From Chryseobacterium camelliae (GTDB taxonomy: Bacteria; Bacteroidota; Bacteroidia; Flavobacteriales; Weeksellaceae): a stretch of 64,000 nucleotides of DNA. The stretch lies in NCBI RefSeq assembly GCF_030818575.1, contig NZ_JAUTAL010000001.1, positions 2,170,001-2,234,000 on the forward strand. Direction: 5' to 3'. Below the pieces are notes generated by a model. It saw only the letters and a program-made list of their open reading frames with translations, did no database searches and was not told the DNA's origin. Made by a program: the position numbers and the translations under genes. The first letter of the stretch is position 1, and each line of letters starts with the position of its first letter. Positions 27,704-36,791 of the stretch are shown here, piece by piece.

Positions 27704-28696
27704 TTACCGCTTCCTCAAATGGCTGGGCGCTACACCGTATTTCCTTTTGAAAGCAGCTGAAAAATGCCGCTGGTTTTTATATCCCATAAGTTGTGAAACT
27801 TCACCGACATTCAGATCCTGATCCGTCAGCATATGTTTTGCCTGTTCCATTTTAGCATCATTCCAAAATGAAAAAACGGTGGTCCCGAACAGTTCCTTAA
27901 ATCCTTTTTTAAGGGTAAACTCATTGGTTCCTGCCATATGAGCAAGATCAATGAGCGAGTACGAAGCGTCCAGATTCTGCAGAATAAATTCTTTCACGGT
28001 ATGGATTTTATCCGCATCTCTCCTCCTGACAGAACTTTGAAATGCTTCATTACCTGAAGCCTGCTCCAGCTGGAGCATCAGCAATTCAATGACTTTTGCT
28101 TCAAGAAACATCCTTTTGAAAATTCCGTCTCTCCGGCAGCGCATAATGTCATTGATAATCCGGTACATCTGCTCACTGATCCCGAAATGGGTTGTGCTTA
28201 ACAGGCCTGATTGCTTTTTTTCCATCCTTTTGCGGAACTGCTCAAACAGATCGGAATTTTGCGGCAGGAACCTGCTGAAGTACTTAGGGCTGAGGTTGAT
28301 CTCGCACGAGCTGATATGGTTAGTTTCCCATTGCATGTCTCCGCACATTCCGTTGGCATAGATGATATTGTGGAGGTTGGATTGAAAACTGACTGTGCCG
28401 CCAAAGTTTTCGGATACAGCACTTTTTGTTCCTTTAAGGGCAAAATGCATTTCTATCGTTTCAAAATCGCTTTCGAAACCCAACAATACCTTATCCGCAA
28501 GATTGGCCTTACCGAAACCGATATGAACGCCATCAAAATAAATTTCCCTGTAAAATCCTTTGCCGTAAAAATGATCGATAGATATTAAATGTTCCGTAAT
28601 CTGGTCTTTATTTTCTTCTGCTGAAAAAAAATAATCTGAATAGTCCCTCTCCAGGAGAATACGGCCGGGTTCTTTGTCATATAAACGTAAATTCAT
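27704..28696 (-). CDS. AraC-family regulator of the siderophore locus
   Basis: A 330-residue transcription factor. The first ~220 residues form an N-terminal sensing domain without a recognised fold. The C-terminal ~100 residues are the AraC double HTH (YSLIDLAHMAGTNEFTLKKGF, then VGEVSQLMGYKNQRHFSAAF) ending in YGVAPSHLRKR. It is divergent from an ABC exporter pair and siderophore-interacting reductase. AraC proteins of this kind (PchR/YbtA type) commonly activate siderophore genes when they bind the siderophore. The 135 bp between the divergent genes holds an iron-box-like palindrome. Confidence 0.88.
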   Translation of the reverse strand: MNLRLYDKEPGRILLERDYSDYFFSAEENKDQITEHLISIDHFYGKGFYREIYFDGVHIGFGKANLADKVLLGFESDFETIEMHFALKGTKSAVSENFGGTVSFQSNLHNIIYANGMCGDMQWETNHISSCEINLSPKYFSRFLPQNSDLFEQFRKRMEKKQSGLLSTTHFGISEQMYRIINDIMRCRRDGIFKRMFLEAKVIELLMLQLEQASGNEAFQSSVRRRDADKIHTVKEFILQNLDASYSLIDLAHMAGTNEFTLKKGFKELFGTTVFSFWNDAKMEQAKHMLTDQDLNVGEVSQLMGYKNQRHFSAAFKRKYGVAPSHLRKR

Positions 28697-28770
28697 CTTT
28701 TGTGTATTATTTATTCCTTTTTGCGGACATATTTATCCTTCTTACATCCCTTTTATCATATTCCACACAT

Positions 28771-28778
28771 TAATTTTG
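28771..28778 (+). promoter_or_regulatory. -7 box of the ABC exporter operon
   Basis: TAATTTTG fits TAnnTTTG, and transcription would start near 28785, just before the palindrome at 28791-28813. No clear -33 TTG, as expected for an activator-dependent promoter. Confidence 0.45.
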
Positions 28779-28790
28779 CAAAGTTAGAAA

Positions 28791-28813
28791 TTATTTAGAA
28801 TCATTCTTAATAA
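28791..28813. promoter_or_regulatory. Iron-box-like palindrome
   Basis: TTATTTAGAAT, C, ATTCTTAATAA: 11-bp half-sites that match at 10 of 11 positions in inverted orientation. It lies just downstream of the -7 box, where a repressor would block transcription. The half-site TTATTTAGAAT occurs again exactly at 39358-39348 before the siderophore-receptor fragment. A Fur/DtxR-type or AraC site is inferred. Confidence 0.6.
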
Positions 28814-28831
28814 CTAATCAAATTTTTATTG

Positions 28832-30583
28832 ATGAAAAGGAAAACAAAAAGAAAAAACGGGATAAGCCGCCTGCTGGAGATTGCCGGCAGCAGGAAGGCG
28901 GCACTCATATTGTCTGCGCTCCTCGCTGTTATACATGCATTGCTCAGCCTGGTCCCTTATGTGCTGACCTTCTATATTATAAAAGAACTTACCCAGCCAA
29001 ACCCGGATTATCTTTTGATGAGGTCTTATATTGCCTATGCGGTAACTGCGGCTTTAATCAGCATGCTTTTCCTTTATCTGTCCGGAATTTTATCGCATAT
29101 CGCCGCTTTTAACATCCTTTTTGAATTAAGGAAATACATTGCCGCCAAAATAGGAAGGCTGCCCATGGGATATCTTACCCACCGTAATTCAGGTGCTTTG
29201 AAGAAGATTCTTTCCGATGACGTAGAACGGATCGAAAATTTCATAGCCCACCAGATTCCGGATTTTGTAAAAGGTATTGCGCTTCCTGTTATCACGATAT
29301 CTTACCTGTTCTCCCAGGACTGGCGCTTGGCAGCCATCAGCTTTGTACCGCTGCTCATACTTGCCGTTATGATCCCGCGGATGTATGGAGGCAGAAACAG
29401 GCAGATCATCAAGGATTACCACCAGTCATTGGAAGATATGAATTCCGGGATCGTAGAATATGTACGTGCGATGCCCGTCATGAAGATTTTCGGGCAGTCC
29501 GCAGAAACTTTTGACAAGTACGGGACCACGGTAAAACGTTTCAATGGCTTTGTAGCACAGTGGATAAAAAACAGCACACCGGGATTTGCCATATTCGTGA
29601 GTTTTACAAGCAACGCCATGTTGCCCGTCCTGGCACTTGGGTTATACCTGTACTTCGATCATGGGATTTCACTGGCCACGCTGCTGTTATTCTTGATTTT
29701 AGGAACTGGCTACATCAAACCGCTTTTTGTCCTGAGCAATATGGGCATGCAGCTGTCAGTCATCAACCACGGAGTAGAGCAGATTGATGAATTGCTTGAT
29801 CAGGACTGCCTTGAAGAACAACCGCTGCTCCAGAAACCTGAACATTACCATATAGAGTTCCGCCATGTCTATTTTGCCTATCAGGATCAGAAAAAAGTAC
29901 TGGAGAACATCAGTTTTGAGATCAGGGAAAAAACCATCACCGCCCTCGTAGGTCCTTCAGGCGCCGGGAAGACTACGGTAGGACAATTATTATCAAGATT
30001 CTGGGACATACAGGAAGGCGGAATCTATATTTCCGGAAAAGATATACGCGAATATCCCACTCCACAGCTGATGAATATGATCTCATTCGTATTTCAGGAC
30101 AGTTTTATGTTCCAGCAGTCTATGTATGAAAACATTAAAATGGGGATGGATAAAACCCGGGAAGAAGTGGAACGTGCTGCAAAGGCCGCTCAGATACATG
30201 ACCTGATTGTAAATCTGCCGGAAGGTTACGATACGCTGTTCGGGCAATCAGGAGTCCACCTGAGCGGAGGCGAACAGCAGCGTTTCCAGCTGGCCAGGGC
30301 CCTGCTGAAAGATGCACCAATCCTGATCCTGGATGAAGCCACCGCTTTTGCAGACCCCGAAAACGAATACAAGATCCAGCAGGCATTCAGCCAGCTTATC
30401 AAAGATAAAACGGTCCTGATCATTGCCCACCGGCTGAGTACTATTACCAATGCCGACCAAATCCTGCTGTTTGACAAAGGGAAATTGTCAGCCAAAGGCA
30501 AACATGCCGAACTCCTGGAGCACAGTGATCTCTATCAGAGGATGTGGAACGCCCACATAAGAGCCAGGGATTTTGTCATATAA
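28832..30583 (+). CDS. ABC exporter half-transporter 1 (siderophore locus)
   Basis: A 583-residue fused permease-ATPase. Six membrane helices in about 1-310 (LILSALLAVIHALLSLVPYV and others) are followed by the nucleotide-binding domain: Walker A GPSGAGKTT near 373, signature LSGGEQQR near 476, Walker B ILILDEATAFAD near 500 and the switch His in IAHRLS. It pairs with the half-transporter at 31590; the two flank a siderophore-interacting reductase. This is the order of IrtAB/YbtPQ-like systems, which import ferri-siderophores despite their exporter fold. The frame opens with TTG at 28829, but the ATG three bases later is the likely start. Confidence 0.9.
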   Translation: MKRKTKRKNGISRLLEIAGSRKAALILSALLAVIHALLSLVPYVLTFYIIKELTQPNPDYLLMRSYIAYAVTAALISMLFLYLSGILSHIAAFNILFELRKYIAAKIGRLPMGYLTHRNSGALKKILSDDVERIENFIAHQIPDFVKGIALPVITISYLFSQDWRLAAISFVPLLILAVMIPRMYGGRNRQIIKDYHQSLEDMNSGIVEYVRAMPVMKIFGQSAETFDKYGTTVKRFNGFVAQWIKNSTPGFAIFVSFTSNAMLPVLALGLYLYFDHGISLATLLLFLILGTGYIKPLFVLSNMGMQLSVINHGVEQIDELLDQDCLEEQPLLQKPEHYHIEFRHVYFAYQDQKKVLENISFEIREKTITALVGPSGAGKTTVGQLLSRFWDIQEGGIYISGKDIREYPTPQLMNMISFVFQDSFMFQQSMYENIKMGMDKTREEVERAAKAAQIHDLIVNLPEGYDTLFGQSGVHLSGGEQQRFQLARALLKDAPILILDEATAFADPENEYKIQQAFSQLIKDKTVLIIAHRLSTITNADQILLFDKGKLSAKGKHAELLEHSDLYQRMWNAHIRARDFVI

Positions 30584-30589
30584 GCCTAC

Positions 30590-31459
30590 ATGCCAGACGC
30601 ACCAGCAAAGACTAAAGAAATATTAACAAGCAATTATACAATGAGCACTCTTAATTTTAAAACAATACAGGCTGAACTCAGGGTAAGCAGAAAAGAATTC
30701 TTGACGCCGCATTATGTGCGTATCTACCTCACCGGAGCAGACATACCGTTATTCGCCAATACCACTGTAGGAATCAATAACAAAATCCTGATCCCGCCTA
30801 AAGGTACTGACAGAATCTATTTCCCAGAATTTGATTATGAAACCATGCAGTGGAAACCACAGCCTGAAGAAACACGCCCTGTTGTACGCACCTATACCCA
30901 CAGGGGAATCGATACGGACACCAATGAAATGTGGATTGATTTCGTTGCCCACGGTGATGAAGGGCCCGCCTCTGCCTGGGCAATCAAAGCAAAAACCGGC
31001 GACATGCTGGGCGTGATGATGAAAGACGGTAAAACGGAATTGTATACGCCGGCCAAAAACTATCTCCTGCTGGGTGATGCCACAGCGATACCGGTTCTGA
31101 GTGCCATACTGGAAGATCTGCCTGAAACCGCCCAGGGGATCTGCATCATTGAGGTACACGGGAAAGAGGATGAACAGAAAATTGAGACCAAGGCTGACAT
31201 GCAGTTTATATGGCTGCATAATGAACATCCTGAACAAGGCAGCCGACTTGCAGAAACCGCAAAAGGGATCATGCTCCCGGAAAAAGACCGTTTTGCTTAT
31301 GTGGCTGCCGAGTTTTCCACTGTGAAAGAAATCCGCAATTTCCTGCGCAAAGAGAGCAACTGGCAACAAAAGGAAGTCTATGCCTACTCCTACTGGAAAT
31401 CCGGCGTGGCCGAAGACAAATCTGCAGCAGAAAGGCATATTGAGAATGAGGAAAGCTGA
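30590..31459 (+). CDS. Siderophore-interacting protein (ferric-siderophore reductase)
   Basis: A 289-residue flavin- and NAD(P)H-dependent reductase of the SIP/ViuB family that frees iron from ferri-siderophores in the cytosol. The FAD domain has VRIYLTGADIPLF and PVVRTYTHRGID. The nucleotide domain has NYLLLGDATAIPVLSAILED. The C-terminus has the typical YAYSYWKSGVAEDKSA, replacing the aromatic end of related ferredoxin reductases. It starts 6 bp after the upstream ABC gene. An alternative ATG at 30641 opens directly at the domain (MSTLNFKTIQAEL) and may be the true start. It works with the flanking ABC half-transporters. Confidence 0.9.
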   Translation: MPDAPAKTKEILTSNYTMSTLNFKTIQAELRVSRKEFLTPHYVRIYLTGADIPLFANTTVGINNKILIPPKGTDRIYFPEFDYETMQWKPQPEETRPVVRTYTHRGIDTDTNEMWIDFVAHGDEGPASAWAIKAKTGDMLGVMMKDGKTELYTPAKNYLLLGDATAIPVLSAILEDLPETAQGICIIEVHGKEDEQKIETKADMQFIWLHNEHPEQGSRLAETAKGIMLPEKDRFAYVAAEFSTVKEIRNFLRKESNWQQKEVYAYSYWKSGVAEDKSAAERHIENEES

Positions 31460-31589
31460 TTCTATACGGATACAGAATGCATATGTTCCTTCATCATGTG
31501 GATAATACCTAACTAAATTCTTATCAATACCTGTTCATTGAGTCAAGCCTGAAACCTCACCGGCTCATCAGCAATCAATACCAAACATT

Positions 31590-33308
31590 ATGATTCAAAA
31601 TCTGAAATACGTCACCTCCTTTAACCGTAAAGAGACCTGGAAAGTAATTTTCTGGTCAATCTTCCACAGTATCTTCGTGGCCATGCCGTCCGGCATTTTA
31701 CTGATCGTAGTCTGGGAGCTCTTTTCGGAACATCCCAATACATCAGTGATCTGGACTGTTGTAGGTGTTATGGCAGTAATGCTGGTCATCCAGTTTTATA
31801 TTGCATCGAAATCCATGGTACTCTCCAATCTCTGGGTATATGATCTTTCTACCCGGCTGCGCATAATGCTGGGCAACCGGATTCAGAAATTCTCATTAGG
31901 CTTCTTCAAAAAAAAGGATCCGGGAGAGATCGCATCGATTATTTTACAGGATGTGGCGAATTTTGAAGGCATATTCGGGCACAGCATGGGTAATCTGGCA
32001 TCTGCTGCTTTCGGTACTGTAGTACTTTCCGTTTTTCTGCTCCTTTATGATTGGCGTCTGGCATTGTGCCTGCTTGCAGTATTGCCGCTTATCTATCCTT
32101 TTTTGGCACTGGCCAATTACTTCATTCAGAAACTGGGCAGGAAACAGATCGCTGCCCGCAACACTATGGGTGCTAAATTTCTGGAGTATGTTCAGGGTAT
32201 CCGGCATCTGAAGTCCTATGGACTTACGGGAGAAAAACATCAGGGTCTTGAACATGCTTTTGAAGAGGTACGCCGGAAAAGCATTACCATGGAAGCCATT
32301 GCCGGACCTTTTGTGATGACAGCAAGCATCATTTTCGAAATTGGTTTTCTGGCGATGGCTGCACTTGGCCTGTATTACCTGAACGGGCATTCCATCACCA
32401 TTCCCGTGCTGATTACATTTTTAATTATGGGGTACAATCTTTATCAGCCCCTTAAGATCGTTCTGGTAGATTATATTGTGCTACGCTATATGAATGAAAG
32501 CCTGGACCGTGTGATCCATGTCATGCATGAACAGACTATGGAAACCTGTCGGCACGAAATGCCTTCCCGGTTCGATATTGTTTTTCATGATGTAAGTTTC
32601 GGGTATCTGGATGCCATGACCGTACGGAATTTAGATTTTACGGTTCCGGAAAAATCCATGCTGGCCCTGGTAGGACATTCAGGCTCGGGAAAAACGACGG
32701 TCGCCTCGCTGATTGCCCGGTTCTGGGACGTGAGTTCAGGAAGTATAACCATTGGAGGTGTGGATATACGGAATATCAATCAGGATCATTTTTACGGACT
32801 GATCAGTGAAGTATTTCAGGAGGTATACCTGTTCGACGATACGATCTATAACAACATTAAGATCGGGAAACCCGATGCAACGCGGCAGGAAATCCTTGAT
32901 GCCGCAGACAGGGCACGGGTATTGGATTTTGTCTGGGAACTGCCGGAAGGCATGAATACTACAGTAGGTGAAGGTGGCAGCAGGCTGTCCGGCGGACAGA
33001 AACAGCGCATCAGCATTGCCCGTGCGCTCCTGAAAGATGCCCCAATTGTTTTACTGGATGAAGCCACCGCAAGCCTGGACCCTGAAAATGAGGTATATAT
33101 CCAGCAGGCGATCCAGGAATTGGTACAGTCCAAAACCGTTGTTGTCATTGCACACAAACTGGCTACCATCCGTAATGCTGACCAGATCCTGGTTTTGAAA
33201 GAAGGAAAAACAGCAGAACAAGGAACCCATAATGAACTGATGGAATTCAACGGGATCTACCGGAATATGTGGAACATTCAGCAACAGTCCGGAGGCTGGA
33301 AAATATGA
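31590..33308 (+). CDS. ABC exporter half-transporter 2 (siderophore locus)
   Basis: A 572-residue permease-ATPase fusion, homologous to the one at 28832 but clearly diverged. Six membrane helices are in the first ~300 residues. The ATPase domain has Walker A GHSGSGKTT near 361, signature LSGGQKQR near 466, Walker B IVLLDEATASLD near 486 and the switch His in IAHKLAT. It is expected to form a heterodimer with the first half-transporter. The gap to the reductase gene is 130 bp, so a second promoter is possible. Full length and intact, unlike the receptor and PepSY genes downstream. Confidence 0.9.
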   Translation: MIQNLKYVTSFNRKETWKVIFWSIFHSIFVAMPSGILLIVVWELFSEHPNTSVIWTVVGVMAVMLVIQFYIASKSMVLSNLWVYDLSTRLRIMLGNRIQKFSLGFFKKKDPGEIASIILQDVANFEGIFGHSMGNLASAAFGTVVLSVFLLLYDWRLALCLLAVLPLIYPFLALANYFIQKLGRKQIAARNTMGAKFLEYVQGIRHLKSYGLTGEKHQGLEHAFEEVRRKSITMEAIAGPFVMTASIIFEIGFLAMAALGLYYLNGHSITIPVLITFLIMGYNLYQPLKIVLVDYIVLRYMNESLDRVIHVMHEQTMETCRHEMPSRFDIVFHDVSFGYLDAMTVRNLDFTVPEKSMLALVGHSGSGKTTVASLIARFWDVSSGSITIGGVDIRNINQDHFYGLISEVFQEVYLFDDTIYNNIKIGKPDATRQEILDAADRARVLDFVWELPEGMNTTVGEGGSRLSGGQKQRISIARALLKDAPIVLLDEATASLDPENEVYIQQAIQELVQSKTVVVIAHKLATIRNADQILVLKEGKTAEQGTHNELMEFNGIYRNMWNIQQQSGGWKI

Positions 33309-33404
33309 GTAAAAAAAATTATAAGTTTAAATACCCCTAATTCCCGCAATGTTTCCGTCCTGTTCGTTATTTTTGCATACCCAACGTATACCGGTACCGT
33401 TAAT

Positions 33405-34106
33405 ATGATGAACAACATTATTTCTGAAAGCCCTCAAATAGGAATCGTTTCCACCATTGCTGAACTGATCGGCACCCAATTCCAGGGCAGTATGAATGCG
33501 CTGTGCTGGCAACGGAATATAGCCGGGGATTTTAAAGAAGTGGTATCCAAACTCCGGCTGGAGGAAAACATTACAGAAGTTTCTGCCGAAGACCTTTTGA
33601 CCCTGCAGCTTTCGGAGCAGGGGAATATGGCCCGGAAAACCATCCTGAATGATCTGCAATTGTTGCAGGACTTCGGTGCACAGCCTTCCCTGAACCTGCT
33701 GAAATGCTATGACCGGGATGAGGAGCTTGATTTTTTCCCGACCGATGTCTATTCCTACCACGTCGACCGCTCTCCCATCATGACTGATACTTTTCTGTGT
33801 ACGTATCACGGGGCAGCCAGCGATATCCTGCCGAATGGCCAGGTGACCCAAAAAATCCTCATTCCTGAAATCCGTGAGCAGCTTAAACGACTGCACGACG
33901 GTCCGGAAGCTGACTTTGAAGCATTTCTGAAAGACTGTTTCTTCGACCTCCATTATCAGCCCAAACCGAATGCCTGCCCGGTTAATCTTGGAAACGGGAA
34001 CCTTTGGCGCCTGGCAGTAGACCATCCGGAGCAAAAAGTATTACCCTGTGTCCACCGGGCTCCTGTAGAAAATGACGGTGAGTACAGGTTGCTGCTGATT
34101 TGCTGA
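33405..34106 (+). CDS. DUF1826 domain protein
   Basis: A 233-residue cytosolic protein. The C-terminal half matches the DUF1826 pattern: FFPTDVYSYHVDRSP, then DTFLCTYHGAASDILPNGQV, and near the end GNGNLWRLAVDHPEQKVLPCVHRAP. DUF1826 proteins are often encoded with metal-uptake genes under Zur or Fur, and the conserved Asp, His and Cys suggest metal binding, but no activity is established. It sits 97 bp after the second ABC half-transporter on the same strand, probably part of the same iron-responsive unit. Confidence 0.82.
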   Translation: MMNNIISESPQIGIVSTIAELIGTQFQGSMNALCWQRNIAGDFKEVVSKLRLEENITEVSAEDLLTLQLSEQGNMARKTILNDLQLLQDFGAQPSLNLLKCYDRDEELDFFPTDVYSYHVDRSPIMTDTFLCTYHGAASDILPNGQVTQKILIPEIREQLKRLHDGPEADFEAFLKDCFFDLHYQPKPNACPVNLGNGNLWRLAVDHPEQKVLPCVHRAPVENDGEYRLLLIC

Positions 34107-34227
34107 GAATACTCAATTATAAAAAAATTTAGTCTTGTGAACAAGGAGTATGCTTTTACAATTCAAATAGTTAAAGTCAAATATCATTTACCGAAGGATT
34201 TAATCTGCAAGCTTTTGTTTAAATTAA

Positions 34228-34252
34228 AATAACCTCAATATAGGAGGCTATT
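34228..34252. terminator. Hairpin terminator (convergent)
   Basis: AATAACCTC / GAGGCTATT, a 9-bp stem with one wobble on the minus-strand RNA, is followed by T-rich DNA on both sides. It serves the minus-strand PepSY fragment and possibly the plus-strand DUF1826 gene. Confidence 0.65.
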
Positions 34253-34253
34253 T

Positions 34254-34856
34254 TTAAACGGCATCAACACGAATCTCCTTTCCGGTATAACTATCATACA
34301 CCTTTACCGAAGCGTATTCGATGCTTTTAAGCCCTACTTTTCCAGAGGTAAATACATATGCTCCCACTTTGTTCCTTTCAAAGTTTGAGATGCTGACTTC
34401 ACTCTCGCCGCTTTCCTCCATTACGGTATAGGCAAACGGATCAATATCTTTCCGGGTTCTAACAGAATCTTCTTTGGGAAGAGTATCCATAAGGTGTTCC
34501 GTAGTGCCGCCTGCCACTTTCACAGTGGCATCCATGAGTGGCTCAAAGAAAATAATCAGCCCTGTTGTCCCCAAGATAAAACATACCGTCAGGGAATAGA
34601 AGCCATACACATTATGGAGGTCATAATTAAACCTTTTGAAACGGACTTTCCATTTGATCGTAAAGCTAGCCTGCCGGGTAGTCTTATTCCATTTTTTAAG
34701 CCACCACAGGATCAGGCCTGTAAGCGTACTTATGACAAACACGATCGTTGACAGGGCCACAATCCAGACTCCTGTTTTTCCCGCTAAAAAGGAGTCGTGA
34801 AAATGGACCATAACAAAGAAAATTCCAGAGATCCGTCCTTTTTGAGATTTATATTT
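34254..34856 (-). pseudogene. PepSY-associated membrane protein, fragment
   Basis: Only the middle of an iron-regulated PepSY-TM protein remains. The frame is open from 34856, just after a TAA, with the best ATG at 34811. It contains two membrane helices (GVWIVALSTIVFVISTLTGL, then GFYSLTVCFILGTTGLIIFF) and the family motif FNYDLHNVYGFY. The start of a second PepSY domain (VYDSYTGKEIRVDAV) ends abruptly at the terminator. About 120-150 N-terminal residues and ~100 C-terminal residues expected for the family are missing. Such genes usually follow a TonB siderophore-receptor gene, and a receptor fragment lies on the same strand at 38678-39313, so the two are probably remains of one operon. Confidence 0.75.
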
Positions 34857-34979
34857 TTATATTCAGTTTAATACAGAGAAATCCTTACACTTACCATAAT
34901 CAATTGCCAGCTTAACAATAAAATTCATAAATTTACCTGATCATTGATAAAAACAATAAATCCTGAGCATCAATATATT

Positions 34980-36419
34980 GTGAAAAAGTCTTTACTGCTA
35001 TTCTTATTTATCCTTTTAACCTGCGTAAAAACTCATGCTCAGTCGCAGAAAGATCTTTCCGGGTTAAAAAGTAGGGTTGCAGAAAATTCAAGGCTATTCA
35101 ATACCAATATCAATAAAGCCTATTTTGATCTGGACGGGTTGATTAAAGAATCCAGGAAACTTAAAGACTCACTTTCGGAAATGAAACTGCTCGAAAGAAA
35201 ATGCAGGTATTTTTACAACAAAAACCAGATCGACAGTCTTATTATTGCATCAGAACGGCTCCAAAAAGTTTCAGGTAATTATGATAGCAAATATTATGGA
35301 GCAATGGCGGACGTTTATCTTGCAGAAATCTATTCCGTAAATAAATTTTACGATAAAGCGATTTTTCATCTGAACAACGCTTACACTACCCTGCAACAAG
35401 ACAAATCGGAAAGCAAAAAGATATTTTATGCAAAAGCCAACGTCCTGAGCAGCTTTGCCAATGTTTATATGGATAAGAATGAGCCCGGAAATGCAGTAAA
35501 AAAACTCAAGGAGGAAATAAGGAGCGGCTCCGAACTAAAAGACAGGAATGAATTTGCTTCGTTTCAGTATCTCAACTACTCCAATATTTCAAATGCTTAT
35601 ATGCCGTACAACGTGGATTCCGCCTACTATTTTGCACGAAAATCCATCGAAATAAAACCCGCAGATATTTCTGATGACAAATCCATGATCAACAACTATA
35701 TTGTGATCGGCCAGTATTATGAACACAGGAAAGATTATGAGAAGGCAGTAAAAAATTTTCACAAGGCCTTAAAAATCGGAAAACGTACCGGCATTGAATT
35801 GAATATAAACAGTATCTATACATCCTTACAAGAAATTTACCTGCGTAAAAACCAGAAAGACAGCTTTAATTTCTATGAAAATAAAGCCAAGCAGTATGAT
35901 CTCCAGATGCTTCAGAGTAAATATAATTCTCTGCAGGAAGTAATCAGTAAAGATAAAGAGGAGCTGAACCTGTCTTCCGACAGGACGCCTCTGCTGTTGG
36001 TGATTTTACTGGTAATGGTATCGGGAACTTTTGCATTTCTCTTTTTTAGAATCAGCAAGAAAAATAAGGCGGAGAGATTAAATGCAGACAAGGAAATTCC
36101 GGAACCTCAAATGAAAAGGAATCTGCGTGAAACTTACAAAAACCTTATCAGTTTTCTTGAAAATAATGACCCTGGATTTATGTTTGCTTTTGAAAGTGTA
36201 TTTCCTGAATTTTCTGAGAAACTGCTGAAAATAAATCCTGATCTTCAACAGTCTGAAATTGAGTTCTGTGCGCTCCTGAAATTAAAGCTTACCACCAAAG
36301 AAATTGCGAAATATACCTTTATTGAAACACGGACCGTTCAAAATAAAAAATACAGGCTCCGCAAAAAGCTGGAAATTCCTCAGCAGACGGATATCTATCA
36401 CTGGATCGACAGTATCTAA
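34980..36419 (+). CDS. TPR membrane protein with C-terminal LuxR-type HTH
   Basis: A 479-residue one-component sensor of a type common in Bacteroidota. It has a signal peptide (KKSLLLFLFILLTCVKTHAQ), periplasmic tetratricopeptide repeats across about 50-320 (for example YDKAIFHLNNAYTTL and YEKAVKNFHKALKIG), and one membrane helix near 337-355 (LLLVILLVMVSGTFAFLFF). A cytosolic region follows, ending in a helix-turn-helix (EIEFCALLKLKLTTKEIAKY, then TRTVQNKKYRLRKKL). The start GTG 34980 is preferred because it opens the signal peptide; a TTG start 12 codons earlier adds an unlikely leader. It may regulate the T9SS protein that follows. It lies inside the interrupted receptor-PepSY operon, in the opposite orientation. 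Confidence 0.85.
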   Translation: MKKSLLLFLFILLTCVKTHAQSQKDLSGLKSRVAENSRLFNTNINKAYFDLDGLIKESRKLKDSLSEMKLLERKCRYFYNKNQIDSLIIASERLQKVSGNYDSKYYGAMADVYLAEIYSVNKFYDKAIFHLNNAYTTLQQDKSESKKIFYAKANVLSSFANVYMDKNEPGNAVKKLKEEIRSGSELKDRNEFASFQYLNYSNISNAYMPYNVDSAYYFARKSIEIKPADISDDKSMINNYIVIGQYYEHRKDYEKAVKNFHKALKIGKRTGIELNINSIYTSLQEIYLRKNQKDSFNFYENKAKQYDLQMLQSKYNSLQEVISKDKEELNLSSDRTPLLLVILLVMVSGTFAFLFFRISKKNKAERLNADKEIPEPQMKRNLRETYKNLISFLENNDPGFMFAFESVFPEFSEKLLKINPDLQQSEIEFCALLKLKLTTKEIAKYTFIETRTVQNKKYRLRKKLEIPQQTDIYHWIDSI

Positions 36420-36791
36420 CTTTATCTTTATATAAACCCTCTGCTTTCCATATTTCTCAATTATGATTATGATAATTTTAATGCTAAATAAATATCAATT
36501 TTTTAAATATTCATCATCTATTATATTAAATTTAACGAGTATTTATTGTCTTTAAAATTCAAAGTAAAAATTAAATACTTTTTCAATTCTTCACCATTTA
36601 CACCGTTAAATAATGAAAAAGTACCAAATGAGTATGTATTTTCTTGATAATTTCTACTTAAAAAGTATGAATTCTCCAATCAATCTATAAATTTGTTCAC
36701 AGTTCTTCACAAGGACAATCCCACCAAAACCGCAATTTATTAAGATCTGAAATCGGTAAAATTTTTCACATTTCTTAAAACATTATTTACT
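36420..36791 (+). other. AT-rich intergenic region with -7 box
   Basis: 372 bp without a gene. TAAATTTG at 36688-36695 (TAnnTTTG) lies ~97 bp before the T9SS protein ATG and is the only promoter element seen. Confidence 0.35.
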